A stretch of DNA of 64,000 nucleotides, taken from NCBI RefSeq assembly GCF_004337365.2, contig NZ_CP044016.1:620001-684000 (forward strand). Reading direction: 5' to 3'. Below, piece after piece: positions 26,263-35,225 of the stretch. The position numbers and the translations under genes were made by a program. The notes beneath the pieces are model-generated. The model was not told the DNA's origin. It ran no database searches and saw only the letters and a list, made by a program, of their open reading frames with translations. How positions within the stretch are numbered: position 1 is the first letter of the stretch; the number at the start of each line of letters is the position of its first letter. This DNA comes from Rhizosphaericola mali. GTDB taxonomy: Bacteria; Bacteroidota; Bacteroidia; Chitinophagales; Chitinophagaceae.

Positions 26263-27231
26263 CTACTTTGTAGTATATGATTCAGGATTCCTAAGGAAAG
26301 CTTCCTTACAGGTACTGGAACAAAAGCCGTACAATTTTCCTTTGTAATAAGCGGTGACACCAATACCCATTCCTAAAGACATACCACAGACTAGGTCTTT
26401 TGGGCTGTCGTAGTGTAGGTTTTTGAGGCTTTCATTTGGATGTGTCGCAGGATGCACCCCTTCGTTGTAGATAGCACGCAATCCCTCGACCATGCTTTTG
26501 TCGCTATTGCCTTCGCTACCACCTTGAAATGGAGGCTGCGGATTATACTCCATATCCAGCATCGTGGCTTTGGTAAAGTGCTCCCCTGCAATATCGTTCA
26601 ATAAGGCTAGACTAAGGTCTATCCCAGCAGATACACCCGCAGCCGTCCAATATTTACCACTATGGGTATAGCGTTTATTCTCTATATTGGCACCAAATTC
26701 TTTTGCTAATATAGATTTGGCAAACCAGTGCGTGGTGGCATTCTTGTCTTTTAATAAACCTGCGGCCCCTAGTACCCATGCACCAGTACAAACGCTAGTG
26801 GTATATTTGGATGTACGGTCAATATTACGAATCCAGTTTAGTAAAGAAGTGTCTTTCGTCTCCGTATAGGTTTGTGCCAGCCCACCAGGGATCAGTAGTA
26901 TATCCAAATGCTTTACCTCACTAATGGATGTATCGACCATTACTTTCAATCCAGCACCGTCTTCGACAATTTCTTTTTGTTTTGCTATAAAAAACACTTT
27001 CGCACCCATGATATGTGTAAATACCGAATAAGGACCCATTGCATCCAATGGAGAATAACCATTGTACAGATATATGCCTACGGTCTTAATCTCTACTTTT
27101 GGCTGCGGGAAAAGTTCCATGATGGATTCCGGATGTGACCTAAAGGGTTCGATGTCCTTATCTTGCTTTTTGTTCTGACATGATAGCACCAGTAACGTGC
27201 AAAACATCAGAGATATGATTCTTTTTATCAT
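26263..27231 (-). CDS. DJ-1/PfpI lipoprotein with C-terminal YHS domain
   Basis: 322 residues. Lipoprotein signal (LLVLSCQNKK); DJ-1/PfpI (GATase-like) domain about 45-240 with the nucleophile Cys in SVCTGAWVLGAAGLL and the following THW; and a C-terminal YHS domain (about 275-322, DLVCGMSLGMGIGVTAYYKGKLYGFCSSTCKEAFLRNP). YHS domains bind metal through Cys, so the protein is probably a periplasmic or surface-anchored metal or small-molecule stress protein. It follows the TonB receptor gene by 10 nt on the same strand, which suggests joint expression. The fusion of these two domains on a lipoprotein is unusual. Confidence 0.88.
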   Translation of the reverse strand: MIKRIISLMFCTLLVLSCQNKKQDKDIEPFRSHPESIMELFPQPKVEIKTVGIYLYNGYSPLDAMGPYSVFTHIMGAKVFFIAKQKEIVEDGAGLKVMVDTSISEVKHLDILLIPGGLAQTYTETKDTSLLNWIRNIDRTSKYTTSVCTGAWVLGAAGLLKDKNATTHWFAKSILAKEFGANIENKRYTHSGKYWTAAGVSAGIDLSLALLNDIAGEHFTKATMLDMEYNPQPPFQGGSEGNSDKSMVEGLRAIYNEGVHPATHPNESLKNLHYDSPKDLVCGMSLGMGIGVTAYYKGKLYGFCSSTCKEAFLRNPESYTTK

Positions 27232-27241
27232 TTTTTACTTA

Positions 27242-29569
27242 TTAAAATCTAATTGAAAATGTTACACCATACATTCTTGGGCTTCCCAATAGGTAGGATC
27301 CGTATCCGTAGGCAATGTAGCGAACATTGTTAATGTTTCTGCCCCAGAATGCTATTTCAAATTTTTTCGCGGTAATGCCTGCTCGGGCATTGACAAGTCC
27401 ATATCCAGACTGGGTATCAGTATTGACAAAATCCAGATAGTACTTGCCTATGTATCTATATTCTCCTCTCACAAACAAAGATAAACTCTGTTTAGTCTGT
27501 GTAAGTGGAAAATTGTATTGCACCGCCAACATGCTAGATATATTTGGGTTGTTGATAGGACGATTGCCTTTATAGTTGACCGTAGACCCGGAGGTATAGT
27601 CATACAAATTTAGTTTGGCATATTTGGCATCAGACCAGGATGCGTTCCAGTCTATAGAAAGGTTCTTGACGAGTATTGCCGTCACTTCCGTTTCTATACC
27701 GAAATTATTCATGTTACCCACGTTCAATGTCAAAGAGTTGACGCCATCTGTCGATGTCCCTACCTGCTGGTCTTTTTGCTGTAAGTAAAACGCCGTGACA
27801 TTTAACTTCAACCTGTTGTCAAATAAATTGTTTTTGATGGCAACTTCGTAGTTGTCAGATTTTTCCGGACTGTAAAACTGTTGGCTAACCGTGGTGGCGC
27901 CAATATTAAAACCACCTACACGGAATCCTTTAGCAAAGGATGCATACACTAGAGAATTGTCAGTAAGTTTATAACTGAGTGTTACTTTGGGTGTAAAAGC
28001 ATTGAATGTCCTATGGTTTGATTCTAAGCCACTAAGAGGTGTAATGACCTCATCTTTTTCATAATTAATAGTCTGATCCTGCTGTCTTCTTTCCACGTCG
28101 TAGCGTGCTCCCATTGTGATGTTCAGTTTGGATGTTAAATTATAAGTCGCTTGCCCAAAAAAGGCAATACCACTGTTTTTACTTTCCGTGTAAGTCAATG
28201 TTCCATAAGGTGCAGAAGGATTGTATGCCGCATAGTCTTCGTCATAGTAGGTATTGGTATTGGTTTTTATTTTCTCTGCGAAAAGAAACGCACCTCCCGT
28301 CCATTTCCATTTACTGATACTGGCTGGAGATGTGAAACGAAATTCCTGTGTGAGCTCACGGGAGCGGGTTGCATTGCTTCCACTGATCAGATTGGCAGAG
28401 GTAAAATCAAAGTCATATCTCCCTGGTATCCAAATATGGTAATCTATACCAGAAGTAATGGAAGTAAAATTAAAATGTTTGCCAAAATAATTGATGGTAG
28501 CTGAGACGTTTGTATTGTTTCTTTTTTCAATGTTTTCCCAGTTTCCAAAGTATTGGTAAGGGTGGTTACGAGCAGCAGAATCACTAGCTGCCCATGGATA
28601 GGCTCCCCGGTCATCGTCGTGTTCAGTTTTAGCATTGATGTTTATCTGCCATTTGTCGTTTACGAAGTATTTTAGGTTACCGTTAATGTTATAGTCTTTT
28701 CTTCCATCATAATGTTTCATGTTCAGAGTAGGATCACTATAGATGCTTCCGCGACCATTGTATTGCCCCGATACGTTAAAGAACAGTTTATCTTTTACGA
28801 TAGGCGTATTTATACCGACCGTATAGCGCTGCTGTCCATAGTTTCCAAGATCGACCTCTGCATATCCGTGCAGACCATTTGTTGGTTTTTTGGTAAAGAT
28901 ATTGACCACACCACTGAATGCATTTCTACCATAAAGTGTACCCTGAGGTCCACGTAAAATCTCGATACGCTCAATATTGTTGAAATTAATTGGCGCAGAA
29001 TAGTAGTCAAACTGATATACGCCATCCACATAGGTTGCTACCGACTGGCCATTGCTGAATCCCATCGTTCCACGGATATTGAAAAAATTGGATCCCGTAC
29101 TATTTCCATGTTCAATCACGTAGAGACTTGGAACGAGTGCCGTCAGGTCGGCAATGTTCCATGCTCTATAATCATTCAATTTTTGAGCACTTAGCGACGA
29201 TACCGCCACTGGTGTCTGTTGCAAACGTGTTTCTATCTTATCGCTGCTTACAACAATATCGTCTAGTTGTTTTCCGTTTTCAGTAAGGATGATAGAAGTT
29301 GAAGTTTTATCTACACCGACCTTCACGCTGTTGATCAACGAGGCGTAACCAACACGTGTGACGTTGAGCTGATAGCGACCTTCCTTAATATTAGAGAAAA
29401 TGAATTTTCCTTCTCTATCTGTAGTTGTGGTTCTATCCGTATTCAGGATATGAACCGTAGCGGCATCTATGGGTTGCCCATTTTTTGTATGTACTCCTCC
29501 TTGGAGCGTTTGTGTGTATAGTTTGCTATATATGATTAAGAAGAAAAGTAATAAATATTTTCGAGTCAT
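27242..29569 (-). CDS. TonB-dependent receptor
   Basis: 775 residues from the ATG at 29569 (MTRKYLLLFFLIIYSKLYTQ gives a clean signal peptide; a start at 29611 is less likely). A carboxypeptidase-like domain (GGVHTKNGQPIDAATVHIL), a TonB plug with LQQTPVAVSSLSAQKLNDY and IERIEILRGPQGTLYGRNAFSGVVNI, and a full barrel ending GVTFSIRF follow. This is a classical (non-SusC) receptor like those for siderophores, heme or metal chelates. Its partner, the DJ-1/YHS lipoprotein, supports a metal-related substrate; which one is unknown. Confidence 0.95.
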   Translation of the reverse strand: MTRKYLLLFFLIIYSKLYTQTLQGGVHTKNGQPIDAATVHILNTDRTTTTDREGKFIFSNIKEGRYQLNVTRVGYASLINSVKVGVDKTSTSIILTENGKQLDDIVVSSDKIETRLQQTPVAVSSLSAQKLNDYRAWNIADLTALVPSLYVIEHGNSTGSNFFNIRGTMGFSNGQSVATYVDGVYQFDYYSAPINFNNIERIEILRGPQGTLYGRNAFSGVVNIFTKKPTNGLHGYAEVDLGNYGQQRYTVGINTPIVKDKLFFNVSGQYNGRGSIYSDPTLNMKHYDGRKDYNINGNLKYFVNDKWQININAKTEHDDDRGAYPWAASDSAARNHPYQYFGNWENIEKRNNTNVSATINYFGKHFNFTSITSGIDYHIWIPGRYDFDFTSANLISGSNATRSRELTQEFRFTSPASISKWKWTGGAFLFAEKIKTNTNTYYDEDYAAYNPSAPYGTLTYTESKNSGIAFFGQATYNLTSKLNITMGARYDVERRQQDQTINYEKDEVITPLSGLESNHRTFNAFTPKVTLSYKLTDNSLVYASFAKGFRVGGFNIGATTVSQQFYSPEKSDNYEVAIKNNLFDNRLKLNVTAFYLQQKDQQVGTSTDGVNSLTLNVGNMNNFGIETEVTAILVKNLSIDWNASWSDAKYAKLNLYDYTSGSTVNYKGNRPINNPNISSMLAVQYNFPLTQTKQSLSLFVRGEYRYIGKYYLDFVNTDTQSGYGLVNARAGITAKKFEIAFWGRNINNVRYIAYGYGSYLLGSPRMYGVTFSIRF

Positions 29570-29944
29570 ATAGTTATATTTAATAAGTACTTTATTATTG
29601 CAGTAATGCATTATTACAGTTAAGATTTTTCCATTCTATAAAGACAAAAGATGTTTATTTTAAATGCTTAGACACTTATTGATTTGCACTAACTTTTGGC
29701 ATGACAATTCCAGCATGACGGATTCAAATTGTCCATCATGTAAATTGATTGTTTTTTATAAAATTATTATGGAGCGGATACAATTATAACACTTAAGCAT
29801 TATACGCATTCGCCCTTTAGAACTATGTATGTAAATGGTTCTTTAGTGAATGATTTTTGCCAGACATTACTGGGCAATAACCTTCTACTAGAATGTTAAA
29901 TAAACATACTAATTAATAGAATTCTATAATTGAAAAGATGAAAT
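29570..29944. other. Upstream region of the TonB receptor
   Basis: About 375 nt with no gene. It has one half-site of the TetR operator motif (ACATACTAATT at 29904-29914) whose other half has diverged. No terminator was recognised. The receptor promoter must lie here. Confidence 0.4.
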
Positions 29945-30373
29945 TTAAGTGTATTGCAGTATGGGCGGCTTCAATAAGTGAAAATAATATTGATGATATA
30001 GCATAGACAAATTTCTAGGAGTAATTTTGGATATAGTATTATTGATAGAAGGATTGGCTATATTTTCAATTACAGGAAAATTGTTAGCACATATTTGATA
30101 GTTTGCTTTATTGAATTCCAACCCAAGATCCTTTTCTTTTTGCTCCTCTTTTTTTAACGCCCTCATCAAAAAACAATGACCGTTACAATGCAACATCGGC
30201 TTGTCTTTGTTGATACAGTACTTGGCTGAAAGTTCATTCCTGTTCGCATAAAAGTCCAGTATAACAAGATTTTTGTTAAAGCAAAGCATAGAATAAGCAA
30301 ATAAGAACAATATAGTGAGAAATCTTTTCAAGCTTGGAAACAATTGCGTTGCAAATATATGGCCTATTTTCAT
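29945..30373 (-). CDS. Small membrane protein with Cys-rich motif
   Basis: 142 residues with one hydrophobic helix near the N-terminus (about 15-32, FLTILFLFAYSMLCF) and the motif YCINKDKPMLHCNGHCFLMRALKKEE (written in parts: YCINKDKP, LHCNGHC). Bacteroidota often carry such proteins next to TonB receptors or metal-resistance genes; the Cys/His cluster suggests metal or heme contact, but the function is unknown. Its ATG overlaps the stop of the 30370-30567 frame. Confidence 0.65.
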   Translation of the reverse strand: MKIGHIFATQLFPSLKRFLTILFLFAYSMLCFNKNLVILDFYANRNELSAKYCINKDKPMLHCNGHCFLMRALKKEEQKEKDLGLEFNKANYQICANNFPVIENIANPSINNTISKITPRNLSMLYHQYYFHLLKPPILQYT

Positions 30374-30567
30374 TCATCTAAAAGATATTTATACAACTCC
30401 TTTAAGGCAAAGATCAAGTCTCTGGGAGACTTTACCAGCAATGAATTAATACGTCTTGCCGAAGTCATCTGTTTTAATTTTGGATATATTAACAACTTTA
30501 TTTTAACGCTATTAAAAATATAGAATAACTTATTTCTCATAGAGAAATTAATATATCTAAACCCCAA
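30370..30567 (-). CDS. Uncertain small basic protein
   Basis: 65 codons, Lys/Arg-rich, no recognised domain. The only support is an ATGA overlap with the next gene and position in a same-strand gene train 13 nt after the rhodanese stop. It may instead be leader sequence. Confidence 0.35.
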   Translation of the reverse strand: MGFRYINFSMRNKLFYIFNSVKIKLLIYPKLKQMTSARRINSLLVKSPRDLIFALKELYKYLLDE

Positions 30568-30580
30568 TCTCCATGAAATA

Positions 30581-30949
30581 TTATTTTTTGATTAGTAAAT
30601 TTTGCAACCCTAACCAAGCCCCTCCATCAAATACGTTTTGAAATCCTTTTTTCTGTAGGACGTACAGAGCTTTTTTACTTCTGATCCCATGGGAACAGGT
30701 GGTTATGTATGTTGTGTTTTTATTCAATAAAGTGTATTTATTATTTAAACTTTCTAATGGAATGTTTATCGCACCTTTGATATGAGCCGCTTGAAATTCT
30801 TGTTCGGTTCTTACATCTATTATAGTTGGATGTTGTAAGATAATTTGTTGTAGTTGGTCTTTCTTTTTCAGATTAGACATGTAATCTAATCCAAAACAAA
30901 GTGATATCAATACTATTCCAACAATTGCTATACTTTTCATTGAATACAT
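30581..30949 (-). CDS. Rhodanese-like domain protein
   Basis: 122 residues. A membrane anchor or signal segment (about 4-22), then a single rhodanese domain with the landmark IDVRTEQEFQAAHIKGAINIP and an active-site loop with Cys in YITTCSHGIRSKKAL. Single-domain rhodaneses carry sulfane sulfur; an envelope-located one often serves thiol or sulfide stress. The stop of the upstream membrane gene and this start are immediately adjacent, indicating co-transcription. Confidence 0.88.
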   Translation of the reverse strand: MYSMKSIAIVGIVLISLCFGLDYMSNLKKKDQLQQIILQHPTIIDVRTEQEFQAAHIKGAINIPLESLNNKYTLLNKNTTYITTCSHGIRSKKALYVLQKKGFQNVFDGGAWLGLQNLLIKK

Positions 30950-31408
30950 TTATCTTAAGAATGGACGTTGTGCCAAGGGTGAAAATGGCCAAGGTATCAT
31001 GAGTAATATAATTAACAGTGCCAAAGAATACCATAAACTAAGTACTTTAAATTTCTTTTGGTCTGTGCTAGCTTTTTTTGCGTTTATAGAACCAATGGTG
31101 ATGAGTACAATGCTAATTATCATCATAACGCTGTGCTCCATGCCAAAAAATCTTATATTTCTAATTTTCATCGCAGATGCTGAGTTGTGAAATAAAAATT
31201 TTATAGTTGGACTAATACCGTACAATACCACACCTATCAGCAATTGAATATGACAAATAATGACGGATGCGATTCTTAACTTATTATCTCCATTAGTATA
31301 TTTTTTATGAAATATCCAACCTCTAGTAGACTTAACTATAACAGCAATCAATGCAAAAAGTACCGCCCATCGTGTAATGGAATGTAGTGATAAGACAAAT
31401 GAAAACAT
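30950..31408 (-). CDS. Small integral membrane protein, cytochrome b-like fold
   Basis: 152 residues from the ATG at 31408 (MFSFVLSLHSITRWAVL); an upstream start at 31441 lies inside the TetR operator and is unlikely. Four hydrophobic segments with His residues in LHSITRW, ICHIQ and GMEHSVM, spaced like heme-ligand positions, and the conserved-looking TRGWIFHKKYTNGDNKL. I recognise it only as a Bacteroidota membrane-protein family; heme binding is an inference from the His placement. It is the first gene of the minus-strand unit controlled from 31433-31450. Confidence 0.65.
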   Translation of the reverse strand: MFSFVLSLHSITRWAVLFALIAVIVKSTRGWIFHKKYTNGDNKLRIASVIICHIQLLIGVVLYGISPTIKFLFHNSASAMKIRNIRFFGMEHSVMMIISIVLITIGSINAKKASTDQKKFKVLSLWYSLALLIILLMIPWPFSPLAQRPFLR

Positions 31409-31432
31409 AATTTTTTTTGCAAAAATAGTAAA

Positions 31433-31450
31433 AGATACCAATTAGTATGT
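31433..31450. promoter_or_regulatory. TetR operator, copy 1
   Basis: AGATACCAATTAGTATGT, the exact reverse complement of the 18-mer just before the TetR gene (32723-32740). It stands 25 nt upstream of the minus-strand membrane-protein gene and 115 nt before the epimerase gene on the other strand, so it may control the divergent pair. Confidence 0.75.
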
Positions 31451-31565
31451 TTCTTTGTAAAAATTTATTTTTTTGATAAAAAAACATTCACTCGTAAATT
31501 ATGGTAAAACAATATGCAAGCTTTTGAATGTTTAAAACATCAACTATTCTAAAAAAAAATTTTTA

Positions 31566-32606
31566 ATGGAAATAAAAGCAATGGAGGCGCAAAAAGTATT
31601 ATTAACGGGTATTACAGGCTTCTTGGGATGCCACACCGCTATTAAGCTTTTGGAGAAAGGCTACAAAGTGGTAGGCACATTTCGAGATCAAAAGAGATTA
31701 GATGCGACTAAACAAACAATTAGTAGGTACACTGACAAACTTAGCAATCTTTCTTTTGTGGAGACCAATCTTTTGGATGAAAATCAATGGTATGAAATAA
31801 CCAAATACGTGGATTTTGTTCAACACATAGCATCACCCTTTTCGAAAATATTGCCAAAAGATGAAAACGAACTTATTCGTCCTGCAAAAAAAGGAACGTT
31901 AAGTATAATGGATGCCGCATCGAAAAATGGAGTCAAGCGTGTAGTCATGACCTCTGCCTTAGGTGCTATTTGCTACGGAAAAACCAATGAAGAGTTGCAA
32001 TCTGTTTTTGACGAAAAGGATTGGACAAATATTGCCAACCTTGATGACACAACACCTTACTATCGAAGCAAGACCATCGCAGAAAAGACGGCATGGGATT
32101 TTCTTGCGACAGATAAAAGTGGTCTTGAACTGACAACCGTATGTCCTAGTGCTATTTTAGGTCCTGTTTTTGAAAATGACTACGGTGCATCTGTCAATAT
32201 AATTGTCAGTTTGCTCAATGGAAGCACCCCCGTCATTCCAAAAATAGAGTTTGATATTGTTGATGTCAGGTCTGTCGCCGATTTGCTTATACTAGCTATG
32301 GAGTTGCCGCAAGCTGCAAACAACAGATACATTGCCGCTGCTACACATTTTACATATAAAGAGATCGCTAAGATTCTAAAAGTGGCCTATCCCAAAAGGA
32401 CAATACCAACTATAGAATTGCCCAATTCATTCTCCAAGTTGTTGTCTTTCTTTATGCCTATATTGAGACCCGTATTATTGGAAAATAAAGTAAGAAAGAT
32501 AGATGCCAGCAAAGCTACAAAAGAGTTGGATTGGACTCCATTGTCTGGTCAGGAAGCAATACTATCTTGTGCTAAAAGTTTATTTGATTTAGAGGTAGTA
32601 AAATAG
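31566..32606 (+). CDS. NAD(P)-dependent epimerase/reductase, extended SDR
   Basis: 346 residues. Nucleotide-binding glycine motif LLTGITGFLGCHTA near the N-terminus; TSALG and the catalytic YRSKTIAEK; and substrate-domain features VCPSAILGPVFENDYG of dihydroflavonol/cinnamoyl-reductase-like SDR enzymes. It probably reduces an aldehyde or ketone; the natural substrate is unknown. It lies between two TetR operator copies and next to the TetR gene, so it may be a member of the TetR regulon. Confidence 0.88.
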   Translation: MEIKAMEAQKVLLTGITGFLGCHTAIKLLEKGYKVVGTFRDQKRLDATKQTISRYTDKLSNLSFVETNLLDENQWYEITKYVDFVQHIASPFSKILPKDENELIRPAKKGTLSIMDAASKNGVKRVVMTSALGAICYGKTNEELQSVFDEKDWTNIANLDDTTPYYRSKTIAEKTAWDFLATDKSGLELTTVCPSAILGPVFENDYGASVNIIVSLLNGSTPVIPKIEFDIVDVRSVADLLILAMELPQAANNRYIAAATHFTYKEIAKILKVAYPKRTIPTIELPNSFSKLLSFFMPILRPVLLENKVRKIDASKATKELDWTPLSGQEAILSCAKSLFDLEVVK

Positions 32607-32722
32607 CCATTTATAAACTATAATAACTAACCTTTACAACTATAGTAAAGAATTAGAAATTGAAATAACTAATTTATTTGAAAATAAAATAGGTCATTTC
32701 AATATTTGAAACTATGTTTGCA

Positions 32723-32740
32723 ACATACTAATTGGTATCT
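32723..32740. promoter_or_regulatory. TetR operator, copy 2
   Basis: ACATACTAATTGGTATCT, an imperfect palindrome (ACATAC, 6-nt centre, GTATCT), ends 3 nt before the TetR ATG. The place fits autorepression. Confidence 0.8.
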
Positions 32741-32743
32741 TTT

Positions 32744-33331
32744 ATGTCAAAAGCAGAAACAACAAGAGCAGATATATTAAAACAAGCACTTGAACTAATC
32801 TACAAGCAAGGTTATCAATCCACAAGTATTGATGATATCTTAGCTTCGACACATGTCACTAAAGGCGCCTTTTACTATCATTTTCGCAACAAGGAGGAAA
32901 TGGGTATAGCCATGATTGATGAGGCTATGCATGATGAGATTTGGCCTCATATAGAGAGATCGCTATCATCCACTAAGGATTTTAGGAATAATCTATATGC
33001 GATGATGAGTGGATTACTAATAAAACATCCGTTTCTAACGGTAGAAAATGGGTGCCCGGCAGTAAATCTGATACAAGAGATGGCGCCTTTAAACAAGGCG
33101 TTCCGGGATGCACTGTCAAAGTCTTTTGACAAATGGGAAAAAGCGATTGTAAAAGAGATTAAAAGAGCTCAACAGTTAGGGCAATTAAGTCCTTCTCATG
33201 ATGCGAAGCAGATAGCAGTACACATAATTACACTATATCATGGCATTCGAAATATGGGCAAGTTACTAGGAAAGACTTGCTATAGTTCATTTTTAAAAGA
33301 TTTCCGTAAATACTTAGACTCATTGGAATAG
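32744..33331 (+). CDS. TetR/AcrR-family regulator
   Basis: 195 residues from the ATG at 32744 (the longer frame from 32732 would start inside the operator). The N-terminal HTH reads ILKQALELIYKQGYQSTSIDDILASTHVTKGAFYYHFRNKEEMG, a classical TetR DNA-binding domain; the C-terminal helical ligand domain has FLTVENGCPAVNLIQEMAP. It is flanked by three copies of an 18-bp dyad, which I infer to be its operators. It is expected to release DNA when it binds a small ligand; heme, porphyrin or a drug are candidates. Confidence 0.93.
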   Translation: MSKAETTRADILKQALELIYKQGYQSTSIDDILASTHVTKGAFYYHFRNKEEMGIAMIDEAMHDEIWPHIERSLSSTKDFRNNLYAMMSGLLIKHPFLTVENGCPAVNLIQEMAPLNKAFRDALSKSFDKWEKAIVKEIKRAQQLGQLSPSHDAKQIAVHIITLYHGIRNMGKLLGKTCYSSFLKDFRKYLDSLE

Positions 33332-33378
33332 TTGTTTATAATACACCATTGAACTGTAAATATTTTTTTTGTCACAAA

Positions 33379-33396
33379 ACATACCATTTAGTATGT
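33379..33396. promoter_or_regulatory. TetR operator, copy 3
   Basis: ACATACCATTTAGTATGT, with perfect ACATAC/GTATGT arms around a 6-nt centre. It lies 47 nt after the TetR stop and 47 nt before the DUF420 gene, the probable first gene of the efflux/heme operon. Confidence 0.8.
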
Positions 33397-33443
33397 TTTG
33401 TAATTTACTAAAATTAATTACTTCATTTAATTAAAACATATAT

Positions 33444-34004
33444 ATGAAGGTCAATCTTATTCACTCTATTTTTTATCAGATGCAACAGAAACAGTACAAG
33501 AAAACGATAGTATTACTAACCGTAGCAATAAATGGGCTTATTGCTTTAGCATATTTTTTACCTAAACATAGTTTGTTCAAATCGTTACATTATTCTCTCA
33601 TTCCATTGGCGAATGCTACATTGAATGGATTGACCTTTTTGTCATTAGTTGCGGCATTCATATCTATTCGGCGTAAAAAAATAAAAACACATCGTTTTTT
33701 CGTTCTTTTAGCTTTTGCTTTTACTTCCATTTTTTTAGTGCTATACCTTTTGTACCATTTTTCAATGCCCACTACAAAATTTGGCGGCAGTGATAGCATG
33801 AAGCTTTTTTATCTCTTCATTTTACTTACACATATCATACTGGCGGCAGTTATAGTTCCTCTTGCGCTATACACAATGTCATTGGCATTGACTCATCAAA
33901 TAAGCAAACATCGCAAAATTGCAAAGTGGTCTATGCCTATATGGTTATACGTCAGTTTTACCGGCGTTCTCGTTTACATACTCATTTCGCCTTACTACGC
34001 TTAA
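33444..34004 (+). CDS. DUF420 family membrane protein
   Basis: 186 residues with five hydrophobic helices and His residues at conserved-looking positions (KKIKTHRFFVLLAF, YLLYHFSMPT, LLTHIILA, ALTHQISKHRKIAKW). DUF420 (YozB/CtaM-like) proteins are linked to heme-copper oxidase assembly in Firmicutes. Here the gene leads an operon with RND efflux and heme oxygenase genes, so a heme-related role is likely. It follows TetR operator copy 3. Confidence 0.82.
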   Translation: MKVNLIHSIFYQMQQKQYKKTIVLLTVAINGLIALAYFLPKHSLFKSLHYSLIPLANATLNGLTFLSLVAAFISIRRKKIKTHRFFVLLAFAFTSIFLVLYLLYHFSMPTTKFGGSDSMKLFYLFILLTHIILAAVIVPLALYTMSLALTHQISKHRKIAKWSMPIWLYVSFTGVLVYILISPYYA

Positions 34005-34071
34005 TCATTAGCTAGTTTGATTGGGTTTTAATTTTTAGCATAAAACATATCACACAAATAAAGTCGATTTT

Positions 34072-35208
34072 ATGAAAATAAGACTATCGTATCTTATGAC
34101 AATCACTGTAATCATATTGTCATCCTGCAATTCAGGCGAACAGCCAACACAACAGTCAACAGCCCCAGAAATACCTATTGCCGTTCTTCACAAATCAGAT
34201 GAAGTTGTATATACCGAATATCCCGCAAAGATGGAAGGTTTGGCAGATATAGAAATCCGTCCACAAGTGAATGGTATATTGGAACATGTATTTGTGGATG
34301 AAGGGTCTTTTGTAAAAAAAGGCACACTATTATTCCAAATAGATTCTCGTCCCTATTTGGAAGCTTACAACAATGCTCAGGCAGAACTTTGGGCGGCGAA
34401 TGCCGAAGTGTCGACAACCCAAATTGAGTTGGAAAAATTAAACGCCTTGGTAAAAAGCAAAGTTTATTCCAATTACCAACTAAAGATTGCAGAGATGGCT
34501 TTCGATGCCGCCACCGCAAGAAAAAAGCAAGCTATTGCCAAGGTTGGTAATGCAAAAATCACCTTGGGTTATACCCAAATAAAAGCGCCTATGCATGGTT
34601 ATATTGGGCGTATTGGAAAAAAAGGTGGTAGTCTAGTCGCTCCGTCTGATCCTCAACCATTGTCCTATCTTTCTGACAATAAAAATGTACGTGCCTATTT
34701 TTCCATAGGGGAAAAAGAATTTGTATCGTTTAAGAACAGCCTTACGGGAAATGCGATCGGAGATAAACTTAAGCAATCTCCTCCCGTAACTATGGTACTT
34801 CCGGGTGGTTTGGAATACGCTCATGCTGGCAAACTAGACATGGTGGACGCTATGTTTGACAATAGAACGGGCGCTATTACTTTGCGCGCTACATTTCCCA
34901 ATACTGAAGGATCTCTCCGTTCTGGCAATTCAGGAAAAGTAAGGCTGGGCATCAAAGAAAACGGGATATTTAAAATTCCCCAATCAGCTACGTTTGAAAT
35001 GCAAGACAAAGTATTTGCATTTGTTGTAGATCGTAATAATAAAGTCCACCAAATAGCATTGTCTATAACTGGAACAACCGAAGATAGCTATTATATATCA
35101 AAAGGGTTAAACGATGGCGATCGCCTGGTACTTAAAGGAATGGAAGCACTAAAAGATGGCGCTGCCATACATCCAGAAATAGCCAAAGAAAATCTCACTA
35201 AAAATTAA
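34072..35208 (+). CDS. RND efflux periplasmic adaptor lipoprotein
   Basis: 378 residues. Lipoprotein signal (IILSSCNSGEQ), then the AcrA/MexA order: barrel-sandwich lipoyl half (EIRPQVNGILEHVFVDEGSFVKKGTLLFQID), alpha hairpin (about 100-150), second lipoyl half (ITLGYTQIKAPMHGYIGR), beta-barrel and membrane-proximal domain (TLRATFPNTEGSLRSGNSGKV). It joins the inner-membrane pump encoded 17 nt downstream to the outer-membrane channel. Confidence 0.94.
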   Translation: MKIRLSYLMTITVIILSSCNSGEQPTQQSTAPEIPIAVLHKSDEVVYTEYPAKMEGLADIEIRPQVNGILEHVFVDEGSFVKKGTLLFQIDSRPYLEAYNNAQAELWAANAEVSTTQIELEKLNALVKSKVYSNYQLKIAEMAFDAATARKKQAIAKVGNAKITLGYTQIKAPMHGYIGRIGKKGGSLVAPSDPQPLSYLSDNKNVRAYFSIGEKEFVSFKNSLTGNAIGDKLKQSPPVTMVLPGGLEYAHAGKLDMVDAMFDNRTGAITLRATFPNTEGSLRSGNSGKVRLGIKENGIFKIPQSATFEMQDKVFAFVVDRNNKVHQIALSITGTTEDSYYISKGLNDGDRLVLKGMEALKDGAAIHPEIAKENLTKN

Positions 35209-35225
35209 ATCTCAATTTTTAAATT

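Noticed and set aside
28151-28504. 117-codon frame opposite the TonB receptor
   Set aside because: Antisense shadow; no motif and the receptor frame is complete.
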